DNA of 64,000 nucleotides from Pseudomonas sp. URMO17WK12:I2 (GTDB lineage Bacteria; Pseudomonadota; Gammaproteobacteria; Pseudomonadales; Pseudomonadaceae). Of this stretch, positions 36,255 through 44,984 are shown piece after piece; positions within the stretch are counted from its first letter, which is position 1; each line of letters opens with the position of its first letter. The notes beneath the pieces were generated by a model, which ran no database searches, was not told the origin of the DNA, and saw nothing but the letters and a program-made list of their open reading frames with translations. The translations under genes were made by a program, and so were the position numbers. The DNA is taken from positions 186,001 through 250,000 of the forward strand of contig NZ_QKYW01000005.1 of assembly GCF_003253735.1 (NCBI RefSeq), written 5' to 3'.

Positions 36255-37421
36255 ATGAGAGCTTGTGAAATTTGTAGCGGAAGCCATCTGGAACAACTGC
36301 ACCGTCAGCATTTTCTGTTTCCGGGGCTTTCCCAGGCAGTTCATTACGATGTGGTGGCCTGTCGCGACTGCGGTTTCGCCTACGCCAGCGACATTCCGGA
36401 TCAGTCGGCACTCGATCAGTTCTATCAGAACGTCGAGCATCACCTGCATACCGACCTGCCGTCTGGATTGGCGCAAATTCATAGGCATTTCTTCCACTTC
36501 GTCCAGCAACATATAGACTTGGCAAGCGATGCTCGCATTCTCGATATCGGTTCGGGCATGGGGCATTTTCTTGCACATTTCAAACAGGCAGGCTTCCAGC
36601 GCTTACTTGGTATGGAACCCAGCCCGGCTGCAGCCAAGCTGGCGCACGAAATCTACGGAGTGGAGATCAGAAGCGCGACCATGGATGCTTTCATCACTGA
36701 AGAGCGCTTCCAGCTGATCAGTCTTTGCGGCGTGCTGGAGCATATTGCCGACCTGCGCAGCAGCGTGGCGAAGATTGCGGCGCTGCTGGCGAACGATGGC
36801 TATCTGTTCATCGCGGTTCCCGATGCCGAGGCCTTCGGCAAAACGCCGCCCGCTGAGCCCTTCCTCGAGTTTGCACTGGAACACATCAACTTCTTCAGTG
36901 CTGTCAGCCTGGACAATCTGCTGGCTGCCAACGGCTTCGAGAAAGTCACGGTCATCTCCCAGCACAACGATTTCTACGACAACCATTACCTTCTGTCTAT
37001 GTACCGCAAGACGACCAACGCAGCGAAGCGTTTTACGGTTGATGCTGTGGCGGCTGCCAGCCTGCTCAGCTATATCGAGCTGTCGCGGCAGGTATTGAGC
37101 CCGGTGGAAACGCTGGCTGAGCAACTGGAGGCTAGTGCTGAGCCGGTGTTGATCTGGGGCGCTGGCGCGCTCACTAGCCGGTTGCTCTGCGATACCCGGC
37201 TGGGGAAGGCCAATATCTGCGGTATCGTCGACCGGAACAGGAATCTGCAGGGCAAAACACTGCTCGGTGTAACCATTACCGGCCCCGATGAGCTGGCGCA
37301 GCACCAGGGTGCTACGGTCTTCATTGCCAGTACCACTTACGCTGCAGAGATCCGTGACACACTGATCCAGCAACATGAGTGGCGCGGCAGAATCCTCAGC
37401 CTTGCAAACGGAGCCAGGTAA
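36255..37421 (+). CDS. SAM-dependent C-methyltransferase-type protein with Zn-finger
   Basis: 388 residues from the ATG at 36255. The first zinc pair CEIC (residues 4-7) is combined with CRDCGFAYA; then comes a methyltransferase domain (ARILDIGSGMGHFLAHF, about 93-109; LCGVLEHIADLRSS). The C-terminal Rossmann-like domain (EPVLIWGAGALTSRLLCD, about 296-313, then GIVDRNRNLQGKTLLGV) matches deoxysugar C-methyltransferases. Same three-part build as the 32733 protein but only distantly similar. Separated from the pyruvyl-transferase-like gene by 126 bases, the only sizeable gap inside the island apart from that before the large glycosyltransferase. Confidence 0.8.
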   Translation: MRACEICSGSHLEQLHRQHFLFPGLSQAVHYDVVACRDCGFAYASDIPDQSALDQFYQNVEHHLHTDLPSGLAQIHRHFFHFVQQHIDLASDARILDIGSGMGHFLAHFKQAGFQRLLGMEPSPAAAKLAHEIYGVEIRSATMDAFITEERFQLISLCGVLEHIADLRSSVAKIAALLANDGYLFIAVPDAEAFGKTPPAEPFLEFALEHINFFSAVSLDNLLAANGFEKVTVISQHNDFYDNHYLLSMYRKTTNAAKRFTVDAVAAASLLSYIELSRQVLSPVETLAEQLEASAEPVLIWGAGALTSRLLCDTRLGKANICGIVDRNRNLQGKTLLGVTITGPDELAQHQGATVFIASTTYAAEIRDTLIQQHEWRGRILSLANGAR

Positions 37422-38368
37422 TGCCGATGAACACGCTAACCCACATCCGTGCGGCCTACGAGGCCGGGGAATCTGCCAAGCAGGATTACATCGAAGCCAT
37501 CCACGTACGGCATGCCAACCTGTTCGAGTACCCCGAGTTCATCGCCGGTACCGACGTGGAGTCTCTGCGCATCCTACCGGAGGGCGTCTTCGTCCGCTCT
37601 CGCTCGCAGCAGATCGAGTTGTTGCTGGCCCCTCAGGATCAGCATCTGGTGCCCTGCACCCTGATGAACTTCCGTGCCTATGAAACACTGGAAACCGAGT
37701 TCCTCAAAGCCATCACCCAGGAAAATGGGGTGATTCTGGACATCGGCGCCAACTGCGGCTGGTATGCTCTGGCGCTGGCTCGGCACTGCCCCTCGGCGCG
37801 GATTCATGCCTTCGAACCGATTCCGCATACCCATGAGATTCTCGAGCGCAACATCCACCACAACGGCTTGTTCAACATAGAGGCGCACCGGCTGGCCTTT
37901 TCGAACCAGCAGGCGACGCTGGAGTTTCTCTACACGCCCAATTGTTCCGGCGCCACTTCCCAGGTGCTGGCCGGGCAACCGGGTAGTAGAGAAAACCTGC
38001 AGAAGGTGTCCTGCCCGGCCACGACGCTGGATAGCTTCTGCACGCAGCATGAGTTGGTGCCGCAGATCATCAAATGCGATGTGGAGGGGGGGGAGTTGAT
38101 GGTGATCCAAGGCGGCGAGGCAATGCTCGCTCGCCATAAGCCGGTGATTCTGATCGAGCTGTTGAGAAAGTGGGCTAGGCAGTTCGACTACCACCCCAAC
38201 GAGGTGGTGGAACGGCTTGGTCGTATCGGCTATCAGACCTATACCCTGAGTAAGGAGGGACTGCATCCCTGCCCGGGCATCGACGAGCAAACCCAGGAAA
38301 CCAATTTCGTCTTTGTGCACGAGGAGCAGCACCGTCGGATCTCCGGCCTGCTACGGTCCATGTCATGA
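37421..38368 (+). CDS. FkbM-family methyltransferase
   Basis: 315 residues from the ATG at 37421, overlapping the preceding stop by one base. FkbM/methyltransf_21 motifs: GVILDIGANCGWYALALAR (about 105-123), HAFEPIPHTHEILERNI and LVPQIIKCDVEGGELMVIQGGE (about 217-238). These proteins usually O-methylate sugars or polyketides. A C-terminal 60-residue part after the Rossmann fold is typical. Probable role: O-methylation of the island glycan. Confidence 0.88.
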   Translation: MPMNTLTHIRAAYEAGESAKQDYIEAIHVRHANLFEYPEFIAGTDVESLRILPEGVFVRSRSQQIELLLAPQDQHLVPCTLMNFRAYETLETEFLKAITQENGVILDIGANCGWYALALARHCPSARIHAFEPIPHTHEILERNIHHNGLFNIEAHRLAFSNQQATLEFLYTPNCSGATSQVLAGQPGSRENLQKVSCPATTLDSFCTQHELVPQIIKCDVEGGELMVIQGGEAMLARHKPVILIELLRKWARQFDYHPNEVVERLGRIGYQTYTLSKEGLHPCPGIDEQTQETNFVFVHEEQHRRISGLLRSMS

Positions 38369-39771
38369 GCCCAGCTATACCGCCGTTGACCGTTGCTCTG
38401 CTGACTTACAACCGACTGGACTACCTCAAGCAGTCTCTCGCTGCCGTGCTCGGTCAGAGCTTCGAGGATTTTGAGCTACTGGTTCTCGACAATGGCAGCA
38501 GTGACGGGACAGCGCAGTTCATTCTTGGGCTGCAGGATCCGCGAATCCGTTACGTCAGGAACTCCCGCAATATTTCCACCGTGGAGTTCAACTGCCGTTC
38601 GGCTTACCACCTCGCCCTAGGGCAACGGGTCATCGTCACCCATGACGATGACGTCATGGAGCAAGACATGCTGGAACGGCAGGTGCGCTTCATGGATCGC
38701 CACCCCGAGGTGCGGCTGGTGTGGACGCGGGTCAGCGACATTGATCAGGATGGTCATACACTGGCCGGGAGCAGCATTGTGCCTGACTCGGAGCGAATTT
38801 TTGCGCCCGGGGAATACATCAGCAGTTTCCTCAAAGAGCGGCTGTGGCCGATGCCAAGCGGCGTGATGCTGGAGCGCGCGATACTGCCCAGGCTGTATGC
38901 GGTACACGCGTGCCTCGGCGAGGCGGGGGCGCGCAAGAAAACCCTGGAGACGGCGGGCATCGAGGACGTGCTGATGCCAGCGCGCATCAATCGCCGGCAT
39001 GCCATCGGCTACCTTGATCAGCCCTTGCTGCGCCGCCGGGTGCATACCCAGCAGTTCTCCCACGTGGCAAGTCTATCGCTCCCGGGGGTGGCCCTCTACC
39101 GAGAGCTGAAGCACATTGCCAGGGGGGTTCCCGGATTAGATGCAGAGGTTCTGCATTTCGATGCCTACACGTCTCGCTTCGCTATTCAGGAGGCTATTAC
39201 GACCCAGGCGGGGAGGGCGATTAATAGAGGTGTTCTGAGGAAGATTGGTAAAACCGCCGCTAGCCAGCGAAGCAACATGGAGCTAGCTCCCGACGCTTTT
39301 CTGGCAGGCTTGCCTGTCTTCCTGCTGGCCCAGCTTCTGTCGCTGTGCCAACAGTCGTGCCGACTGGACAAGTTGTCGGCTTCCGGGCACACCAGTGCAA
39401 CCCAGAAACTTCTGGCCTGGACGCGCAAAATCATCGAGACGCCAAGGTCGAGCATTCTGGAGGGCCTTGAGAGGCGCAGGATCATCATCTTTGGCAGTGC
39501 CTTCATCGCCGCGCTGTTGATTCTTGAGGCCGAGAAAAGCGGCTATCAGGTTGTTGCCTGTATCGACTCCAACCTCAACCGTCAGGGCAGAGAAATGCTG
39601 GGCGTATCTATCCAGCCCTTGGCTTGGATGGGTGAACAGGTGGAAGAGGGCGATGTCGTGATCATCAGTTCCGAGCGTGATCATGAACATTACATCGAAG
39701 CACTTATCCGCCAACATCTTAGGGCTGCGGCACGCATCGTGTCCTGGAAGGATTTGATGGAATATGCGTGA
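38365..39771 (+). CDS. Family 2 glycosyltransferase with C-terminal Rossmann-like domain
   Basis: 468 residues. The N-terminal GT-A domain has VALLTYNRLDYLKQSLAAVL (about 10-29), LVLDNGSSDGT and the metal-binding THDDDVM (about 91). The middle is helical. The last 110 residues (RRRIIIFGSAFIAALLILEAEKSGYQVVACIDSNLNRQG) form a separate nucleotide-binding-like domain. It resembles the C-terminal domain of the two methyltransferases in the island. I know no standard GT2 with this tail. Function: probable sugar transfer, with the tail of unknown use. Confidence 0.8.
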   Translation: MSPAIPPLTVALLTYNRLDYLKQSLAAVLGQSFEDFELLVLDNGSSDGTAQFILGLQDPRIRYVRNSRNISTVEFNCRSAYHLALGQRVIVTHDDDVMEQDMLERQVRFMDRHPEVRLVWTRVSDIDQDGHTLAGSSIVPDSERIFAPGEYISSFLKERLWPMPSGVMLERAILPRLYAVHACLGEAGARKKTLETAGIEDVLMPARINRRHAIGYLDQPLLRRRVHTQQFSHVASLSLPGVALYRELKHIARGVPGLDAEVLHFDAYTSRFAIQEAITTQAGRAINRGVLRKIGKTAASQRSNMELAPDAFLAGLPVFLLAQLLSLCQQSCRLDKLSASGHTSATQKLLAWTRKIIETPRSSILEGLERRRIIIFGSAFIAALLILEAEKSGYQVVACIDSNLNRQGREMLGVSIQPLAWMGEQVEEGDVVIISSERDHEHYIEALIRQHLRAAARIVSWKDLMEYA

Positions 39772-39849
39772 CTCAGGGGATACATGCCAGGTGCCGACAG
39801 GCGCCTGTCGCTTGGCGCGAGCGAGCAACAATTTTGGGGAAGTGACCGC

Positions 39850-42800
39850 ATGACGAATTGGACTTTGATCGCAGGTGGACGTTGCATCGGGCAACCTTGG
39901 CGAGTGCTGGTCGCCGGGTTTTGCCTGGACGCCCAGCAGTCATTTCTGCTGTCCGATACGGACTGGCAAGAATTACAGCGGCAATTGCCGCTGCAGCCGC
40001 TAGCGGCCTATGGCTCTGCCAACGGATTGGTGTTCGAGCGGGCTACCGATGTTGCCGAGCAGTGCGATGGTGTGCTGCTTATCGTCCACCTACGTCAAAC
40101 CCAAGTGGTGTTCGACTTGCCATCAGCGGCACGGCGATATCTGCTACTACGTTCTTCCGAGCAATTGCCGGTAATGCAAGGGGATGCGTCGTTCAACAAA
40201 ATTCTTATCCCTGCAAAGGGCGAGCCTGTCAGTAAAATACGGGTCCACGTTGATTATTTGAAACTTCCTGATTCTCACGAGTCCGACCTGGAGGAATGGC
40301 CAGTAACCCGAGATCCGCAAGAGCGCGACTACTCCCGGAACTATCATTGTTCGGCAGACTTCTGGCTTTACAAGGTAACCACCGCCATCGCCGATGATGT
40401 GTCTGCAGTAAGGCATATCGAACCTCTGCTGAGTATCGTTATCCCGACTTACAATTACGGGCGCTATCTCGGTGAATGTGTGCAGTCGGTGCTCGATCAG
40501 GGTGTGGAGAGTATCGAGATACTGGTGTTGGACAATGCCTCCACGGACGACACCTCTGAGGTAATGACTGCATTCGCAGGCAACCCGAAAGTGCGTTACA
40601 TACGTAACCGATACAACTACGGGCCGGGCTACAACTGGCGCAATGGCCTGCGTATCGCTCAGGGGCGATACTTCACGTTTCTTTCGGCAGACGACTATTT
40701 CAATTCTGGCCATCTGTCCCGCCTGCTTCCCGTTCTGGAGCAGAATCCCCACGTCGCAGTTGGCTACACCAGTATTCGCTGGGTCGATGGCCAGGGGCAG
40801 GTGCTGAAACAACCTCGCCATCCGGGATACCGTAATGCGGATTACGTCGGAGGACGTAATGAAGTCGCCGACTTGTTGATACACGATCTTTACATGACGC
40901 CATCTGCGGTGATTTACCGCCGTGAGTCATTTTGTAAGACCTGGAATCCCGGCAATACCTATGGAGCCGGAGATTGGGAAATGGTCGTACAAATGGCTGA
41001 GCGTTACCCTGACTTCGCCTACATTGATATCCCTGGCGTCAGCTACCGCTGGCATGGAGCACAGGAGTCAAGCACCTTCTATGCATCCACCCAGCCATTG
41101 GAAGGGCATCTTGCGATAGTCGAGGGGGTTTTTGAGCGTAACGCACAATCCTTGATCAAGGGACGAGAGCTGGAGGTTTTAGGGCATATTGAAAGGCGAA
41201 TGGAGCTATACCCTCAGGAGCGTGATAAACCATTGGGCGAACGCGCAAAGCTATTGAGCGAGCTGCTATATGCTCAAGCCATGCAAGGCGAGCATCCACT
41301 TTTTTCCATTATCCTCACGACCTACAACCGACCCGATTTGCTCAAGTATGCCTTGACCAGCATCGGTAAGCAGACCCTGGAAGACTTCGAAGTCATTCTT
41401 GTGAATGATCACGGTGAGGGTGTCGAGTCGCTCTTGGGGCAGTACCCCTTCTGTATTACCTATTTGCGTCAGGGCCGTAATACCGGTCCTGCTGCAGCGC
41501 GCAACGCAGCCCAGCGCTTGGCTCGTGGTCACTACCTTGTCTACCTGGATGATGATGACGCTTTTTTACCGGAGCACCTGCAGGTTCTCGCGAACGGGCT
41601 AAGGGAGCATCCGGGTCATGTGGTATACAGCGACGCCTTGTTCATTGCCGAGCGGCTTGAGCACGGAGTACGCCACGTCATCAATCAGGAAAGGCGTTAT
41701 GCCCATGGCGATTACTCACGTGAACGTCTGCTGGTAGATAACTACATTCCGATCAATACCTTTGCCTGGCCCCGCTCCGTAGCCTCGGAGGTAGGCGAGT
41801 TCGACGAGACCTTGCCGGGACTGGAAGACTGGGACTTTCTGCTGCGCCTCGCCGCTCGTCTACCGTTCCACCACCTGCAGCAGGAGACAGTGCAGGTGCG
41901 CATGCGCGCTGAGGAATCCGCTCCCGCTCGCCGTTCTGAGCAGGCACTCAAGGACTATCCGGCGTTGTACCGGGAAATGTATCGACGTCACAGTGACACT
42001 GGCAATAATGCGGTGATTGTAGGTAGGACATTCCAGTTGCAGCGCCTGGGGTGTGACGCCGACATTCCCCGGCCCTTGCCAAGCATGCAGGCATGGCTGC
42101 AGAAGCGAACGTTGTCTCCTCCTCAAAAAAAATTGGTGGACGAGCGGCTTCAAGGACAAGGTGCGACGCCATCCTTCGGTGTCGTGATCCTTGACTTAGG
42201 CGGAGATAATAGAGCATCGGCGCGAACGCTCGCCTCTCTGCAGAGCGCACGCGAAAACTATGAAAAATTACAGGCGCTAGTGCTGACCTGTGGCGACGAA
42301 ACCCTTGGCTCGTCCGCGTTAACTCAGGTTATTGCGGTAGGGGTTGATCAATGGATCGAAGCGCTTAATGAACTGCTGGCTACTTCATCTTTCGATTGGT
42401 GCATCCTAGTTCGCGCCGGTGATGAGCTGACCCCGTCGGGACTGATGATGGCGGGACTGGAGCTGCTGACCGCGCCGGATTGCCGTGCGATCTACTGCGA
42501 TGAGATGTTCCGCCAGGACGGGCAGTTGGCCGCGGCTTTGCGGCCTGCCTTCAACCTCGACTATCTATTGAGTTTCCCGGCGGGAATGGCCAGGCACTGG
42601 CTGTTCCGTCGAGACGTGGTAGTGGCTGCCGGCGGCTTCGACCCTGCTTTCGAGCAGGCGGCAGAGCTGGAGCTGATTCTCAGACTGATCAATGAAGGTG
42701 GCCTCGATGGTCTGGGCCACGTGGCTGAACCCTTGGTGATCACGGAGGCTCCTGCACTTGCCGACAACGCTGCCGAGCAAAGGGTGATTACCCAGCATCT

Positions 42801-44712
42801 GCAGCAGCGCGGGTATCAGAATGCCTTGGTCAGCTCCAGCAAGCCTGGTCGCTACCAGATCGACTATGGGCATGGACAAGCTCCGCTGGTGTCCTTTCTG
42901 ATTCTTCCCGGGGAGCGCCTCGAGCATCTGCAGCGTTGTGTGGAAAGCATTCTCGAAAATACCCGATACGCGAATTACGAGTTGCTGCTGATTCAGAGCT
43001 CTCTGCAGGCTGATGAGGTCGGTGCCTGGCTCAGTGCGCTGGCCTCGCTTGGCGAAGCGCGTATTCGGGTACTGCCTGCTGGGCAGGAGGTGCTGGTGCC
43101 TCAGGCGCTGCTCAATCAGGCTGCCGAGCAGGCGCATGGGGATTACCTGCTGTTGCTGTCGGCCGATACGGCTGCGATCAGCGAGGACTGGCTGGACGAG
43201 CTGGTCAATCACGCACAACGTCCGGAGGTGGCCTGCGTCGGCGCCAAGCTGCTGTCAGCAGACGGGAAAATCGCTCGAGCCAGCCTGATCCTCGGGCTCG
43301 AGGGTCCGGTGGGGCGGCCCTATGTCGGTGAGTCCCTGGATGCGCCGGGTTATATGCAACGCCTGCAGGTGGTGCAGAACAGCAGCGCCGTTGGGCATGA
43401 GTGCTTACTGGTTGCCAAGGCCGTGTTTCTGCAGTTGGGTGGGCTGAGCGAGGAGGGCATGCCGTGGCGCTATGCGGGTGTCGACCTCTGCCTGAAGGCG
43501 CGCCAGGCCGGTTATCTGACCGTGTGGACACCATTCTCGCAGTTGATGCTCGACCCGGTAGATAACACCCGAGGCACTACCGCCGAGCATGACGCCCTGT
43601 ATGCCAGGTGGCTGCCTGTACTGGCCCGCGATCCCGCCTACAACCCAAATTTCTCCCTCTCGCAGCCGGGGGGCTTCAAGCTGGCCGACACGGCGTTGTC
43701 ATGGCGGCCCCTGTCGTCATGGAAGCCAGTACCCACCGTGCTGGCCCATCCGTCCGACAACTATGGCTCAGGGCACTATCGAGTGATTCAACCATTTAGC
43801 GCCTTGCAACAGGCCGGGTTGATCGATGGAGGGCTATCCCCGGGACTGATGCACGTGACGGATCTGGAGCGCTACGACCCGGATGTGATCATTTTGCAGA
43901 AGCAGATCGGCGATGATCGCTTCGATGCGATGCGTCGTATGCAGGCTTTTTCGCGCGCGCTCAAGGTCTATGAACTCGACGATTACCTGCCTAATCTGCC
44001 GGTAAAAAGCATCCACCGGGCGCAGATGCCCAAGGACATCTTGAAGTCCATGCGTCGCGGCCTGGGGTACGTGGACCGTTTTGTCGTGTCGACTCAGGCC
44101 CTGGCCGATGCCTGCAGCGGCTTGCACGGCGATATCCGGGTGATCGAGAACTGCTTGCCGCCTACCTGGTGGAAAGGGCTTGCCACCCCGCGAAGCAGGT
44201 CCGGGAAACCCAGGGTGGGCTGGGCAGGGGGTATTGGGCATACCGGCGACCTGGAAATGATTGCCGATGTCGTGCTGGCCCTGGCCGATGAAGTCGACTG
44301 GGTGTTCATGGGCATGTGTCCCGAGAAGCTGCGGCCTGCCGTCAAGGAGGTTCACGAGGGTGTCGATATCAGTGTCTACCCGCGAGCATTGGCAGCATTG
44401 AACCTGGATCTGGCGGTGGCGCCCCTGGAAGAAAACCTGTTCAACGAGTGCAAGAGCAATCTGCGCCTGCTGGAGTACGGGGCCTGTGGGTTTGCCGTGG
44501 TTTGCAGTGACGTGCGCAGCTATCAGGGAAACCTGCCGGTGACCCGAGTGAAGAATCGTTATCGGGACTGGATGGAAGCCATAAGAATGCATGTGGCCGA
44601 TCGGGATGCAATGGCGCGCGCCGGTGAAGCATTGCACTCGCAGGTCATGCGTGACTGGATGCTGGAGGGCGACAACCTGGTGGCTTGGAAGCGCGCCTGG
44701 TTGCCTGACTGA
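39850..44712 (+). CDS. Giant multi-domain glycosyltransferase (flagellar Fgt-like)
   Basis: About 1620 residues from the ATG at 39850 (GGGGA upstream); an ATG at 39784 is possible. Modules: unknown N-terminal part (1-190); GT2 domain 1 (about 193-430: SIVIPTYNYGRYLGECVQSV, SADDYF); GT2 domain 2 (about 484-730: SIILTTYNRPDLLKYAL, YLDDDDAF); GT2-like domains 3 (about 775-1000) and 4 (about 1010-1270), which lack clear DxD motifs; C-terminal GT-B-like domain (about 1295-1620: PSDNYGSGHYRVIQP, GWAGGIGHTGDLEM, SNLRLLEYGACGFAVVCSDV). Its position next to fliC parallels fgtA of P. aeruginosa and fgt1/2 of P. syringae, which glycosylate flagellin; I infer the same role. Confidence 0.82.
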   Translation: MTNWTLIAGGRCIGQPWRVLVAGFCLDAQQSFLLSDTDWQELQRQLPLQPLAAYGSANGLVFERATDVAEQCDGVLLIVHLRQTQVVFDLPSAARRYLLLRSSEQLPVMQGDASFNKILIPAKGEPVSKIRVHVDYLKLPDSHESDLEEWPVTRDPQERDYSRNYHCSADFWLYKVTTAIADDVSAVRHIEPLLSIVIPTYNYGRYLGECVQSVLDQGVESIEILVLDNASTDDTSEVMTAFAGNPKVRYIRNRYNYGPGYNWRNGLRIAQGRYFTFLSADDYFNSGHLSRLLPVLEQNPHVAVGYTSIRWVDGQGQVLKQPRHPGYRNADYVGGRNEVADLLIHDLYMTPSAVIYRRESFCKTWNPGNTYGAGDWEMVVQMAERYPDFAYIDIPGVSYRWHGAQESSTFYASTQPLEGHLAIVEGVFERNAQSLIKGRELEVLGHIERRMELYPQERDKPLGERAKLLSELLYAQAMQGEHPLFSIILTTYNRPDLLKYALTSIGKQTLEDFEVILVNDHGEGVESLLGQYPFCITYLRQGRNTGPAAARNAAQRLARGHYLVYLDDDDAFLPEHLQVLANGLREHPGHVVYSDALFIAERLEHGVRHVINQERRYAHGDYSRERLLVDNYIPINTFAWPRSVASEVGEFDETLPGLEDWDFLLRLAARLPFHHLQQETVQVRMRAEESAPARRSEQALKDYPALYREMYRRHSDTGNNAVIVGRTFQLQRLGCDADIPRPLPSMQAWLQKRTLSPPQKKLVDERLQGQGATPSFGVVILDLGGDNRASARTLASLQSARENYEKLQALVLTCGDETLGSSALTQVIAVGVDQWIEALNELLATSSFDWCILVRAGDELTPSGLMMAGLELLTAPDCRAIYCDEMFRQDGQLAAALRPAFNLDYLLSFPAGMARHWLFRRDVVVAAGGFDPAFEQAAELELILRLINEGGLDGLGHVAEPLVITEAPALADNAAEQRVITQHLQQRGYQNALVSSSKPGRYQIDYGHGQAPLVSFLILPGERLEHLQRCVESILENTRYANYELLLIQSSLQADEVGAWLSALASLGEARIRVLPAGQEVLVPQALLNQAAEQAHGDYLLLLSADTAAISEDWLDELVNHAQRPEVACVGAKLLSADGKIARASLILGLEGPVGRPYVGESLDAPGYMQRLQVVQNSSAVGHECLLVAKAVFLQLGGLSEEGMPWRYAGVDLCLKARQAGYLTVWTPFSQLMLDPVDNTRGTTAEHDALYARWLPVLARDPAYNPNFSLSQPGGFKLADTALSWRPLSSWKPVPTVLAHPSDNYGSGHYRVIQPFSALQQAGLIDGGLSPGLMHVTDLERYDPDVIILQKQIGDDRFDAMRRMQAFSRALKVYELDDYLPNLPVKSIHRAQMPKDILKSMRRGLGYVDRFVVSTQALADACSGLHGDIRVIENCLPPTWWKGLATPRSRSGKPRVGWAGGIGHTGDLEMIADVVLALADEVDWVFMGMCPEKLRPAVKEVHEGVDISVYPRALAALNLDLAVAPLEENLFNECKSNLRLLEYGACGFAVVCSDVRSYQGNLPVTRVKNRYRDWMEAIRMHVADRDAMARAGEALHSQVMRDWMLEGDNLVAWKRAWLPD

Positions 44713-44762
44713 GGTGTCGACGTCCTGGCGTGGTTTTACTGGCGGGCTTTCTATTGATGGGC

Positions 44763-44789
44763 TCAAGGAATCAAGGCAAGTGCCGATAC
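44763..44789 (+). promoter_or_regulatory. Second sigma-28-like site upstream of fliC
   Basis: TCAA (44763-44766), 15 bases, GCCGATAC (44782-44789), one change from TAAA in the -35. It lies 102 bases upstream of the main fliC promoter in the same direction. Activity unknown. Confidence 0.4.
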
Positions 44790-44864
44790 GCTATTCAGGA
44801 AGAAGTTGAAGGATCATGGCTCCAGGGTTGTCAAGGGAGTCGCAAAAAAATTCAACTTCTCTCC

Positions 44865-44891
44865 TAAAGCTTCGCAGAGTCAGGTCGATAA
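44865..44891 (+). promoter_or_regulatory. Sigma-28 (FliA) promoter of fliC
   Basis: TAAA (44865-44868), exactly 15 bases, GTCGATAA (44884-44891), one mismatch to the FliA consensus. Transcription would begin near 44900, giving a leader of about 85 bases before the flagellin ATG. Confidence 0.9.
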
Positions 44892-44984
44892 AGAGTATGA
44901 AAGCGAACTCAATGTTGCCTGAGCATTGCAGGCCAGAGTCGCAAGCCCAGGCAAACAGTTAGTGTCCGATGGAGGACAAACATC

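Larger units (their letters stand above)
44758..44922 (+). pseudogene. Possible 3' relic of a gene before fliC
   Basis: An open frame without a credible start runs into a TGA at 44920-44922. It reads ADTLFRKKLKDHGSRVVKG then VAKKFNFSPKASQSQVDKEY and ends ESELNVA. Charge pattern and length look like a genuine C-terminus rather than chance, but I find no family. Two FliA-type promoters now lie inside it. It could be chance reading; given as a weak candidate. Confidence 0.25.
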
